From positions 1 to 34,761 of the forward strand of contig NZ_AGRW01000027.1 of the NCBI RefSeq assembly GCF_000255555.1: DNA of 34,761 nucleotides, read 5' to 3'. This document shows positions 8,514 through 16,419 of the stretch, piece after piece. The translations under genes were made by a program, and so were the position numbers. The notes under the pieces were generated by a model. It was given only the letters and a program-made list of their open reading frames with translations, ran no database searches and was not told the origin of the DNA. Positions within the stretch are counted from its first letter, which is position 1. Each line of letters starts with the position of its first letter. The DNA is from Treponema saccharophilum DSM 2985. Lineage in GTDB: Bacteria > Spirochaetota > Spirochaetia > Treponematales > Treponemataceae.

Positions 8514-9590
8514 ATGGACTTACTGAAAAAACTCGATGAGCTGGACGAACGGTTCAAAGTCGTCAGCACGCTCGTGCAGGACCCCGATTTGGTCAAGGAT
8601 GCCAAGAAATACAAGGAAACGATGTCGGAATTCGGGCACCTGAGCGAGGTCACGGAACTGGGAAAGGAATACAGGAAGATTCTCACGGGAATAGAGGACG
8701 CCAAGATGATGATTACGGCGGAGGACGACCCGGAGATGAAGGAGATGGCGAGGGAGGAGCTGCGCGAGCTTGAGGAAAAGCAGCCCCAGATGGAGGAGCA
8801 GATAAAGCTCAAGCTAATCCCGCCGGATCCGCTCGACGAGAAGAACATCATCCTCGAGATACGCTCGGCGGCGGGCGGCGACGAGGCATCCCTTTTCGTG
8901 CGCGACATGTGGGAGATGTACATCCACCTTTGCGAGCGGAAGGGCTGGAAATACGAGAACATGGAGGCGCAGGAGACGGAAGTCGGCGGCTTCAACAAAA
9001 TCGTCACCTCGATTACGGGAAAATTCGTCTACGGGACGCTCCGCTGGGAATCGGGCGTGCACCGTGTCCAGCGCGTTCCCGCAACGGAATCGCAGGGACG
9101 GCTCCAGACGTCGACCGTAACCGTCGCGGTTCTTCCCGAGGCGGAAGAGGCCGACATCGACATAAAGCCCGGCGACGTCCGCGTTGACGTGATGAGGGCG
9201 GGCGGACCGGGCGGACAGTGCGTCAACACGACGGATTCCGCCGTCCGACTGACGCATATTCCCACGGGAATCGTCGTCATCCAGCAGGACCAGAAGTCGC
9301 AGATAAAGAACAAGGAGAAGGCGTGGCAGGTTCTCCGCGCGCGCCTGTTCGACCTTGAGCAGTCGAAGCTCGACGCGGAGCGCTCAAGCGCGCGGAAGAG
9401 CATGGTCGGAAGCGGCGATAGGGCGGAAAAAATCCGCACGTACAACTACCCGCAGGACCGCGTGACCGACCACCGCATAAACCTCACCGTCCACAACCTT
9501 CCCTCCTTCATGATGGGGAACATGGACGACATGCTCGACGCGCTCAACGTGTACGCGAAAGAGGAGCAGTTCAAGTCGCTGGAAAGCTGA
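8514..9590 (+). CDS. prfA: Peptide chain release factor 1
   Basis: RF1 recognises UAA and UAG stop codons in the ribosome and triggers release of the finished chain. The 358-residue protein has the catalytic GGQ in RAGGPGGQCVNTTDSAVRL and the RF1-specific stop-codon tripeptide PAT in RVPATESQGRLQTST; RF2 would have SPF. Length and the start MDLLKKLDELDERF fit the family. An ATG 36 bases upstream is in frame but it is the -35 box of the promoter, and the added residues are not family-like. There is no Shine-Dalgarno before the chosen ATG. PrmC, which methylates the GGQ glutamine, is encoded 8.4 kb downstream rather than next door. Confidence 0.96.
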   Translation: MDLLKKLDELDERFKVVSTLVQDPDLVKDAKKYKETMSEFGHLSEVTELGKEYRKILTGIEDAKMMITAEDDPEMKEMAREELRELEEKQPQMEEQIKLKLIPPDPLDEKNIILEIRSAAGGDEASLFVRDMWEMYIHLCERKGWKYENMEAQETEVGGFNKIVTSITGKFVYGTLRWESGVHRVQRVPATESQGRLQTSTVTVAVLPEAEEADIDIKPGDVRVDVMRAGGPGGQCVNTTDSAVRLTHIPTGIVVIQQDQKSQIKNKEKAWQVLRARLFDLEQSKLDAERSSARKSMVGSGDRAEKIRTYNYPQDRVTDHRINLTVHNLPSFMMGNMDDMLDALNVYAKEEQFKSLES

Positions 9591-9638
9591 TGTCCGGGGC
9601 GGACGAAGACAAAACGTCCCGATGAGAGGAAAGCCGCC

Positions 9639-9668
9639 TTGACACGAGGCGCGCGTTCATACTAGCAT
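9639..9668 (+). promoter_or_regulatory. Promoter of the symporter gene
   Basis: A consensus TTGACA (9639-9644), an 18-base spacer and TAGCAT (9663-9668). Transcription would start near 9675, about nine bases before the hairpin at 9684. The same arrangement precedes livJ. Confidence 0.6.
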
Positions 9669-9683
9669 TCCGCCAACAAACGA

Positions 9684-9723
9684 AGGCGTTTTCCCGCTCA
9701 AACCGGGGAAACGCCTTTTTTTT
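9684..9723 (+). terminator. Intrinsic terminator in the symporter leader (candidate attenuator)
   Basis: AGGCGTTTTCCC (9684-9695) pairs with GGGGAAACGCCT (9705-9716), a 12-bp stem with one G-U pair, followed by T8 (9716-9723). It lies between the TTGACA promoter and the symporter ATG at 9770. It may also end prfA transcripts, whose stop is 93 bases upstream. Its outer stem is almost identical to the livJ leader hairpin. Confidence 0.85.
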
Positions 9724-9769
9724 GCCCGTGCGATTTTTCCGCGGGACGATAAAAAAAAGGGGGCGCTAC

Positions 9770-11227
9770 ATGCTTGGGATGATTACAAACATCAACAACG
9801 CCGTGAACGGTGTTGTATGGGGAACGGCGGGAATTGTCCTGCTTCTTCTTGCCGGTATCGTGATGACGGCGGTGAACAGGGGATTCCAGTTCGCGCATTT
9901 TTCCTATTGGATAAAGAAAACAATCGGCGCGATTTTCCGCGACAAGCACATCACGGCGCACACCTCGCGCGACAGCCGCGCCATATCGCAGTTCCAGAGC
10001 CTTTGCACGGCGATGGCGGCGACAATCGGGACGGGCAACATCGTCGGAGTCGCGACGGCAATCATATTGGGCGGCCCCGGAGCAATTTTCTGGATGTGGG
10101 TGATGGCGCTTTTCGGGATGATGACGAACTATTCCGAAAACGTCCTGGGAATATACTTCAGGCGGAAGGGCGCCAGCGGGGAATGGAGAGGCGGCGCGAT
10201 GTACTACCTCAAGGACGGGCTCGGCTCATACCGCGGGTGCAGGACGCTCGGCACAGTCCTCGCCGTCATGTTCAGCGCGTTCTGCCTTCTGGCGAGTTTC
10301 GGAATCGGGAACATGAGCCAGGTGAATTCGATTGCGGGTAACATGGAAAGCGCGTTCTCCGTCCCGCCGTTCGCGACGGGCATCGCGCTCGTCATCGTCG
10401 CGTCAATCGTCATCCTCGGCGGGCTCAAGCGCGTCGCCACGGTCGCGGAAAAACTCGTCCCGTTCATGGCAATCCTCTACATCATCGGGGCGTTTGCCGT
10501 CATCTTCGCGCATATCGGAACGATTCCCGCCGTCATGTCGTCGATTTTCAGGGGCGCGTTCGCGGCGAAGGCGGCGGGCGGCGGAGTCGTCGGATACGGT
10601 ATACAGAAGGCAATCACGTGGGGATTCAAGCGTGGCGCGTTCTCGAACGAGGCGGGATTGGGCTCGTCCGTCATGGTGCATTCAAGCTCGAACGTGAAGG
10701 AGCCGGTGCAGCAGGGAATGTGGGGCATATTCGAGGTTTTCGCGGACACGATTATCGTCTGCACGCTCACCGCGCTCGCCGTGCTGTCCAGCGGGACAGT
10801 CGATTTGCAGACGGGCGCGATGGTATCGCAGAACGCGGGCGCCGGCCTTGTCGGGGAAGCGTTCGGAACCGTGTTCGGCGCGGCTGGCGGCAAATTCATC
10901 GCGGTCGCCATCCTTCTCTTCGCGTTCTCCACGACGCTCGGATGGAGCCACTACGGCGCGACGGCGTGGCAGTATCTTTTCGGAGAGAAGACAAGCGTGA
11001 TTTACAAAATCGCTTTCGTCGTCATGATTTTCTTCGGCTGCACGATGAGCCTCTCGCTCGCGTGGGATTTGAGCGACACGTTCAACGGGCTCATGATGAT
11101 TCCGAACCTCGTCGGCGTCCTTTCGCTCAGCCCGCTCGTCGCCAGAATCACGAAGAACTATGTCGACCGCGAGATTCGCGGGAAGGACGAGAAGCCTATG
11201 CTCTCGGCGTTTGACGAACAGAAATAA
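9770..11227 (+). CDS. Alanine/glycine:cation symporter (AGCS family)
   Basis: This 485-residue membrane protein imports small neutral amino acids (alanine, glycine, possibly serine) with sodium or protons. Family motifs include MAATIGTGNIVGVATAI, GGPGAIFWMWVMALFGM, NYSENVLGIYFR and GAFSNEAGLGSS, with about ten or eleven membrane helices along the length. I chose MLGMITNIN at 9770 because a GGGGG-type ribosome site (AAGGGGGCG) is five bases upstream; the upstream in-frame stretch has no family character. It stands alone behind its own promoter and leader hairpin, with a 369-base gap before livJ. Which amino acid it prefers cannot be told from sequence. Confidence 0.93.
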   Translation: MLGMITNINNAVNGVVWGTAGIVLLLLAGIVMTAVNRGFQFAHFSYWIKKTIGAIFRDKHITAHTSRDSRAISQFQSLCTAMAATIGTGNIVGVATAIILGGPGAIFWMWVMALFGMMTNYSENVLGIYFRRKGASGEWRGGAMYYLKDGLGSYRGCRTLGTVLAVMFSAFCLLASFGIGNMSQVNSIAGNMESAFSVPPFATGIALVIVASIVILGGLKRVATVAEKLVPFMAILYIIGAFAVIFAHIGTIPAVMSSIFRGAFAAKAAGGGVVGYGIQKAITWGFKRGAFSNEAGLGSSVMVHSSSNVKEPVQQGMWGIFEVFADTIIVCTLTALAVLSSGTVDLQTGAMVSQNAGAGLVGEAFGTVFGAAGGKFIAVAILLFAFSTTLGWSHYGATAWQYLFGEKTSVIYKIAFVVMIFFGCTMSLSLAWDLSDTFNGLMMIPNLVGVLSLSPLVARITKNYVDREIRGKDEKPMLSAFDEQK

Positions 11228-11232
11228 AAAGC

Positions 11233-11317
11233 TCCGCCCGGATTTCTGGCGGACACATGATTCTCAGCATTCCTCATTCAGAACGGATTTCGAAGAAATC
11301 TTGACTCGAAATCTTTT
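11233..11317 (+). terminator. Stem-loops after the symporter gene
   Basis: Two stems follow the stop: TCCGCC (11233-11238) with GGCGGA (11248-11253), lacking a T tract, and GATTTCGA (11286-11293) with TCGAAATC (11306-11313) followed by TTTT. The second is a plausible weak terminator. Confidence 0.45.
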
Positions 11318-11329
11318 CAGAAGGTTGTC

Positions 11330-11440
11330 ACACGGATTCGGGATTCCTAACGGAATCTCTTTTGAATGAAACCGCGGGATGCTGAGCCGCGCCCGCACGA
11401 AAAGCGTTCGGCATGACAAATCAAATCAAACTTTTTCGGG
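11330..11440. repeat. Degenerate dispersed intergenic repeat
   Basis: The stretch holds a perfect small palindrome GATTCC/GGAATC (loop TAAC, about 11349-11364) and inverted flanks GGATGCTGAGC (about 11383) and GTTCGGCATGAC (about 11408). Pairs of the CATGCTGA/TCAGCATC kind are common in intergenic repeats of several bacterial genomes. No gene is visible here. Confidence 0.4.
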
Positions 11441-11470
11441 GCGGAGCCGAAACAAAATGACGAAAACCGA

Positions 11471-11500
11471 TTGACACGGACATCGGGAACCATTTACATT
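11471..11500 (+). promoter_or_regulatory. Promoter of the liv-sda operon
   Basis: TTGACA (11471-11476), an 18-base spacer and TACATT (11495-11500). Transcription would start near 11507, leaving about eight bases before the leader hairpin. It mirrors the symporter promoter in -35 sequence, spacer length and distance to the hairpin. Confidence 0.6.
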
Positions 11501-11514
11501 TTCCCGCAAAACGA

Positions 11515-11583
11515 AGGCGTTTCACCGGAGTGCTTCAGGGCGTTGCCCGAAAACGGAGCATTACGGTGAAACGCCTTTTTTTT
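11515..11583 (+). terminator. Intrinsic terminator in the livJ leader (candidate attenuator)
   Basis: AGGCGTTTCACCG (11515-11527) pairs perfectly with CGGTGAAACGCCT (11564-11576), 13 bp, followed by T8 (11576-11583). The enclosed 36 bases can form an inner GGGC/GCCC hairpin. Only 13 bases separate the T tract from the livJ ATG, with GGAGGA at 11585-11590, so no promoter fits after the hairpin and livJ mRNA must include it. Confidence 0.85.
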
Positions 11584-11596
11584 CGGAGGATTGCGT

Positions 11597-12769
11597 ATGA
11601 AAAAAAGAAACTTATTCGGATTTTGCGCCGTTGGCGCGCTTCTTCTCGCAGGCTGCGGCGGAACGAAGGAAAACGTCGTAAAAATCGGCGTGTACGAGCC
11701 GGCTTCCGGCGACAACGGTGCAGGCGGAAAGCAGGAATCGCTCGGCATCCAGTATGCGAACACGGTCACGCCTTCCGTCACGATCGGCGGCAAGGAATAC
11801 AAAGTCCAGCTCGTCGCCGTCGACAACGAATCCTCGAACGACAAGGCGGTGACGGCGGCGTCAGAGCTTGTGAGCAAGGGCGTCTCAATCGTCCTCGGCT
11901 CGTACGGCTCGGGCGTGTCGATTGCGGCAAGCGACACGTTCGCCTCGTCGGACATTCCCGCGCTCGGGCTTACCTGCACGAACCCGCAGGTCACGCTCGG
12001 AAACGACCACTATTTCAGAATCTGCTTCCTCGATCCGTTCCAGGGGACTGTCCTCGCGAATTTCGCCTCCGACACATTCAAGGCGAAGAAAGCCTACTGC
12101 CTCGCAAAGCTCGGCGACGACTATTCCGTCGGGCTGTGCAACTATTTCATCGAGGCGTTCAAGAAGCTCGGCGGCGAGACCGTTTTCGAGACGTTCCCGG
12201 ACGGGACGAGCGATTTTGCGGCATACGTCACGAACGCGCGCAACATCGGCGCTGACATATTTTTCTCGCCGGTATCAATCGAGGCGGCGGCCCTCATCGT
12301 CGAGCAGGCGAACACGCAGGGGCTTCCGATTCCGATCCTTGCCGGCGACACATGGGACTCGAACGTCGTCCTCGCCGCGGCAAAAGGAACGTCCGTCCAG
12401 ATTTTCGTGACGACGTTCTTCATGGAAGGAAGCAGCGAGAAGAAGGTGACGGATTTCGTCGACGGGTTCCGCGGCTACCTCGACTCGAACGCGACGGCGC
12501 TCACGAACAACGGCGGGAACAACGAGATTTCAGCAGTCTCCGCGATGGGGTTCGACGGCTATTACACCGCGCTTGAGGCGCTCAAGAAAGCAGGCTCGAC
12601 GAAGGGAAAGGACATCATAAAAGCCCTTCCGTCTGTCTCGCACAACGGCATCACGGGTCTCATCAAATTCGACGAGACGGGAGACGCAATCCGCGACGTT
12701 GCCTACGTCAAGCAGGTGGACAACGCAAGCGGCAAATGGAAATTCATTGCCGTTCAGAAAGTGAACTAA
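11597..12769 (+). CDS. livJ: Liv-type amino-acid-binding lipoprotein
   Basis: This 390-residue lipoprotein captures an amino acid outside the inner membrane and hands it to the LivHM channel. The signal sequence MKKRNLFGFCAVGALLLAGC ends in a clear lipobox with Cys20, then KIGVYEPASGDNGAGGKQ and IVLGSYGSGVSIAASDTF follow the periplasmic-binding type I fold (PF13458-like). The ATG at 11597 has GGAGGA six bases upstream. It heads livJHMGF-sdaAB-sdaAA and is separated from livH by a strong stem-loop, which probably lets the binding protein be made in excess. Coupling to serine dehydratase suggests serine among its ligands, but that is inference; leucine, isoleucine and valine are the family default. 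Confidence 0.92.
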   Translation: MKKRNLFGFCAVGALLLAGCGGTKENVVKIGVYEPASGDNGAGGKQESLGIQYANTVTPSVTIGGKEYKVQLVAVDNESSNDKAVTAASELVSKGVSIVLGSYGSGVSIAASDTFASSDIPALGLTCTNPQVTLGNDHYFRICFLDPFQGTVLANFASDTFKAKKAYCLAKLGDDYSVGLCNYFIEAFKKLGGETVFETFPDGTSDFAAYVTNARNIGADIFFSPVSIEAAALIVEQANTQGLPIPILAGDTWDSNVVLAAAKGTSVQIFVTTFFMEGSSEKKVTDFVDGFRGYLDSNATALTNNGGNNEISAVSAMGFDGYYTALEALKKAGSTKGKDIIKALPSVSHNGITGLIKFDETGDAIRDVAYVKQVDNASGKWKFIAVQKVN

Positions 12770-12776
12770 AAAACGA

Positions 12777-12805
12777 GTCCGCATTTCCGCGACGGAAGTG
12801 CGGGC
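12777..12805 (+). promoter_or_regulatory. Intercistronic stem-loop between livJ and livH
   Basis: CCGCATTTCCG (12779-12789) pairs with CGGAAGTGCGG (12793-12803) around a CGA loop, extendable to 13 bp, followed by a weak ATTTTC. It probably stabilises the livJ part of the mRNA or ends a share of the transcripts, lowering permease expression relative to the binding protein. Confidence 0.65.
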
Positions 12806-12835
12806 ATTTTCGATTCAAAAAAGGGGTTTACCGGC

Positions 12836-13720
12836 ATGGAACTTATACAGACGAACCTGCCCTATGTTCTGGCGGGAATATCAACAGGCGGACAATACGC
12901 GCTGATTGCCATCGGCTACACGATGGTTTACGGCATACTGCGGCTCATCAATTTCGCGCACGGAGATTTGTTCATGGCTTCGGGGCTCGTCATGATTTAC
13001 TTGTATTCCGCGCTGCCGCTTTTCGTTGCCGTTCCATGCACAATCCTCATAACGTGCCTCATCGGGTTCTGCATAGAGCGCGTGGCGTACAAGCCGCTCC
13101 GCTCCGCCCCGAGGATGTCCGTCATGATCTCCGCCATCGGCGTCTCGTATCTTCTCGAGAACCTCGCGCTGTACGTGACGGGCGGGCTCACGAAGTATTA
13201 TCCGTCGATTCCCTGGATAAGCGATTCCGTGCAGATTTTCGGCGCGATGACGAAGCGGGTGACGATAATCACCCCGTTTCTGACGGTTGTCCTCGTCGGC
13301 GTTCTCGTCCTTCTCATCCGGCGCACGAGAATCGGCATGGCGATGAGGGCAGTCTCCAAGGATTTCGAGACAGCCGGGCTGATGGGAATCCGGCTCGATT
13401 TTGTGATAAGCGTCACCTTCATAATCGGCTCGTTCCTTGCTGCGGTCGGCTCGATTCTCTTCTTCTCGAATTATACGGGAGTCACGCCGACCGTCGGCGC
13501 GATGCCCGGGCTGAAGGCGTTCGTCGCCGCGGTTTTCGGCGGAATCGGCTCGATACCGGGGGCGGTCATCGGCGCGTTTCTCATCGGAATCTGCGAGAAC
13601 CTGATAAAGGGCGCGGGGCTGACGACGTTCAGCGACGCGTTCACGTTCGTCCTTCTCATCAGCGTGCTGATGTTCATGCCGACGGGGCTTTTCGGCGAGA
13701 AAAACACTGACAAAGTTTAG
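12836..13720 (+). CDS. livH: Branched-chain amino-acid ABC transporter permease LivH
   Basis: This 294-residue inner-membrane protein is one of the two channel subunits of the Liv importer. It has about eight hydrophobic helices and the family stretches GGQYALIAIGYTMVYGILRLINFAHGD (shown here in part as GYTMVYGILRLINFAHG) and MPGLKAFVAAVFGGIGSIPG, the coupling loop that docks on the ATPases. Length is normal (about 290-300). GGGG lies a little over ten bases before the ATG. It is followed 11 bases later by livM. Confidence 0.95.
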   Translation: MELIQTNLPYVLAGISTGGQYALIAIGYTMVYGILRLINFAHGDLFMASGLVMIYLYSALPLFVAVPCTILITCLIGFCIERVAYKPLRSAPRMSVMISAIGVSYLLENLALYVTGGLTKYYPSIPWISDSVQIFGAMTKRVTIITPFLTVVLVGVLVLLIRRTRIGMAMRAVSKDFETAGLMGIRLDFVISVTFIIGSFLAAVGSILFFSNYTGVTPTVGAMPGLKAFVAAVFGGIGSIPGAVIGAFLIGICENLIKGAGLTTFSDAFTFVLLISVLMFMPTGLFGEKNTDKV

Positions 13721-13731
13721 CGAGGAATACT

Positions 13732-14832
13732 ATGACATTGGCGTTAAATAGAACAAAAACAACGGAATACGCGTTCGGCGCAGTTCTTGCCGCGCTGTTC
13801 TTCATATCGCTTGCCGTCCTTGAGAACGTCCTTCCGCGCACGTCGATGCTTTTCACCGTGCTGAAAAAAGGAGCGATTTACGCGCTCGTCGCCGTATCGA
13901 TGAACCTGCTGAACGGGTTCACGGGGCTTTTCTCGCTCGGGCAGGCTGGATTCATGATGATAGGAGCATATGTCTACAGCGTATGCACGATTCCCGTTTC
14001 CCTTCGGGGCGCGGTCTACCAGTATTTCGACGGAGGGCTTATCCAGTTCTGCCTTCCCTACCCGATCGCGCTCATCCTTGCGGGTGTCGTCGCGGCGCTC
14101 TTCGCGTTCCTCATAGGGCTTCCGGTGCTCCACCTCAAATCGGACTACCTTGCGATTGCGACGCTCGGCTTTGCCGAAATCTTGCGGGCGCTTTTCCAGT
14201 GGGACAAGCTCGGGTTCCTGACGAACGGCTCGAACCTGCTGAGAAAATACACGGTTTTCCGCTCGGTGCTTTTTCCGTTCGCGGTGTCGGGAATCTGCAT
14301 CGCGCTCATCGTGATGCTCGTCCGCTCGACGTACGGCCGGGCGTTCAAGGCAATCCGCGACGACGAGGTTGCGGCGGAGGCGATGGGAATAAACCTCGCG
14401 CACCACAAGCAGCTCGCGTTCACGATAAGCTCGTTTTTCGCGGGGATTTCGGGCGCGCTGCTCGCGATGTTCCAGACGACAATCCAGGCGAGCCAGTTCA
14501 AATCCGCGATGACATACGAAATTCTCCTGATTGTCGTCATCGGCGGAATCGGCTCGATTTCCGGAAGCTGCATCGCGTCTTTCCTTTTCATCGCCTGCTC
14601 CGAATGGTGGCTCCGCTTCCTTGACAGCTCGGATTTGTTCATCGGGGCATTCCAGATTCCGCTTCTCCGCCCGGGATTCCGCAAGGTCGTTTTCTCCGTC
14701 GCAATCATGGCAATCGTTCTGTTCTACCAGAAAGGAATAATGGGCGAGCACGAGCTTTCGCTTTCGGGGATTCTCCGGCAGCTCCGCTCGGCAAAGCAGA
14801 AAATCAGCATGAAACGGAGCGCGGCAAAATGA
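13732..14832 (+). CDS. livM: Branched-chain amino-acid ABC transporter permease LivM
   Basis: This 366-residue second channel subunit has about ten hydrophobic segments. Diagnostic stretches are SMNLLNGFTGLFSLGQAGFM, YLAIATLGFAEILRAL and AFKAIRDDEVAAEAMGIN followed by YEILLIVVIGGIGSISG. The C-terminal tail (KQKISMKRSAAK) is basic and cytoplasmic. GAGG precedes the ATG at 13732. The stop overlaps the livG start by four bases (ATGA), so the channel and the ATPase are translationally coupled. Confidence 0.95.
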   Translation: MTLALNRTKTTEYAFGAVLAALFFISLAVLENVLPRTSMLFTVLKKGAIYALVAVSMNLLNGFTGLFSLGQAGFMMIGAYVYSVCTIPVSLRGAVYQYFDGGLIQFCLPYPIALILAGVVAALFAFLIGLPVLHLKSDYLAIATLGFAEILRALFQWDKLGFLTNGSNLLRKYTVFRSVLFPFAVSGICIALIVMLVRSTYGRAFKAIRDDEVAAEAMGINLAHHKQLAFTISSFFAGISGALLAMFQTTIQASQFKSAMTYEILLIVVIGGIGSISGSCIASFLFIACSEWWLRFLDSSDLFIGAFQIPLLRPGFRKVVFSVAIMAIVLFYQKGIMGEHELSLSGILRQLRSAKQKISMKRSAAK

Positions 14833-15698
14833 GCAGTTCAGCAAGCACAAACGACATGAAGACAAGCGTCCTCCGCATGGAGCACGTGACGATGCAGTTC
14901 GGTGGCGTCGTCGCGGTGAACGACCTTTCGCTTTCGATACGGAAGAACGAGATTGTCTCGCTCATCGGGCCGAACGGAGCGGGAAAGACGACGGCGTTCA
15001 ACGTCGTGACGGGCGTCTATGCGCCGACGAACGGATGTGTCTTCTTCGACGGCAAAAAGATTATCGAAAACCATCCGCACGGGAAAATGAAAAAGCTTTA
15101 TGCGGGAGACGCGGGAATGATTTTCCGCGGGAGAATCGAGCCGACGCCGGACAAAATCACGAAAGCCGGCATCGCGCGCACGTTCCAGAACATCCGGCTG
15201 TGGAAAAGCCAGAGCGTTTTCGACAACGTGCTTATCGCAAAGCATCTGAGGCGGACGAGCAACGTTTTTTCCGCCACATTCCGCCTGAACCGCGCGGAGG
15301 AATTGCGGCAGCGGAAGGAGACGGCGGAACTTCTTGAGATTCTCGGGCTTTCCGACGTCGCCGACGAAAAATGCACGTCGCTCCCCTACGGAAGGCAGCG
15401 CCGCCTTGAGATTGCGCGCGCGCTTGCGACGGAGCCGAAACTGCTCCTGCTCGACGAGCCGGCGGCGGGAATGAACCCGCAGGAGACGGCGGAGCTTACG
15501 GAATTTATCCACAGGATCCGGGACGAATTCAACCTGACAATTCTGATGATCGAGCACCACATGGAGCTTGTCATGGACATTTCCGACCGCATCTACGTGC
15601 TGAATTTCGGCGCGCTCATCGCGGAGGGAACGCCCGAGGAAGTCCAAAAAAATCCCGCTGTCATCGCAGCGTATCTTGGGGAGGAAAGCGATGCTTAA
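14829..15698 (+). CDS. livG: Liv ABC transporter ATPase LivG
   Basis: This 289-residue ATPase powers the importer with LivF. It shows Walker A GPNGAGKTTAFN, the LivG-type signature LPYGRQRRLEIARALA, Walker B LLLLDEPAAGMN and the switch histidine in MIEHHMELVM. An insert of about 30 residues after the Walker A region (FFDGKKIIENHPHGKMKK and beyond) makes it longer than the usual 255. Its start overlaps livM by four bases and its end overlaps livF by eight. Confidence 0.95.
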   Translation: MSSSASTNDMKTSVLRMEHVTMQFGGVVAVNDLSLSIRKNEIVSLIGPNGAGKTTAFNVVTGVYAPTNGCVFFDGKKIIENHPHGKMKKLYAGDAGMIFRGRIEPTPDKITKAGIARTFQNIRLWKSQSVFDNVLIAKHLRRTSNVFSATFRLNRAEELRQRKETAELLEILGLSDVADEKCTSLPYGRQRRLEIARALATEPKLLLLDEPAAGMNPQETAELTEFIHRIRDEFNLTILMIEHHMELVMDISDRIYVLNFGALIAEGTPEEVQKNPAVIAAYLGEESDA

Positions 15699-16419
15699 AA
15701 TCGATTCGCTGAAAGTGAACTACGGCGGCATCCAGGCGCTGAGGAACATCAGCCTTGAGGTGCCCGAAGGAAAAATCGTGACGCTTATCGGCTCGAACGG
15801 TGCCGGAAAATCGACGCTGCTGCGGACAATCAGCGGGCTTGTCCAGCCGGCCGGCGGAGAGATTTCGTTCCGCTCGTCAAACATAACGGGTCTTCCCGTG
15901 CAGAAAATATGCACGGCGGGAATTTCGCTCGTTCCGGAAGGGCGGCACGTGTTCACCGACCTTACCGTCGAGGAGAATCTCCGAATCGGGGCGTACACAA
16001 GGCGAAGCAAGAAGGAGATTTCCGACGACCTTTCATGGGTCTACGAGCTTTTTCCCAGGCTCAAGGAACGCTCGTGGCAGTTTGCAGGAACACTTTCCGG
16101 CGGGGAGCAGCAGATGCTCGCGGTCGGCCGGTCGCTCATGAGCCGCCCGAAACTCATCATGATGGACGAACCGTCGCTCGGGCTCGCGCCGCTCGTCGTC
16201 CAGCTGATTTTCGACATAATAAAGGAAATAAACAGGCGCGGGGTGACAATCCTCCTCGTCGAGCAGAACGCGCACATGGCGCTGAAAACGGCGGACATCG
16301 CCTACGTTCTCGAAACGGGAAGCATCGTCGCGGAGGGAAGCGGACAGGCGCTGCTTGCCGACGAGCGAGTCCGCGCCGCATATCTTGGAAAAGCGCGGCA
16401 GGAAAAGGTCTGCTCATGA
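15691..16419 (+). CDS. livF: Liv ABC transporter ATPase LivF
   Basis: This 242-residue second ATPase has Walker A GSNGAGKSTLL, signature LSGGEQQMLAVGRSLM, Walker B LIMMDEPSLGLAP and switch histidine region LVEQNAHMAL, as expected for LivF. The ATG at 15691 lies within the end of livG (eight-base overlap), with GGGGAGG six bases upstream. The stop overlaps the serine dehydratase beta subunit by four bases, which ties transport directly to catabolism. Confidence 0.95.
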   Translation: MLKIDSLKVNYGGIQALRNISLEVPEGKIVTLIGSNGAGKSTLLRTISGLVQPAGGEISFRSSNITGLPVQKICTAGISLVPEGRHVFTDLTVEENLRIGAYTRRSKKEISDDLSWVYELFPRLKERSWQFAGTLSGGEQQMLAVGRSLMSRPKLIMMDEPSLGLAPLVVQLIFDIIKEINRRGVTILLVEQNAHMALKTADIAYVLETGSIVAEGSGQALLADERVRAAYLGKARQEKVCS

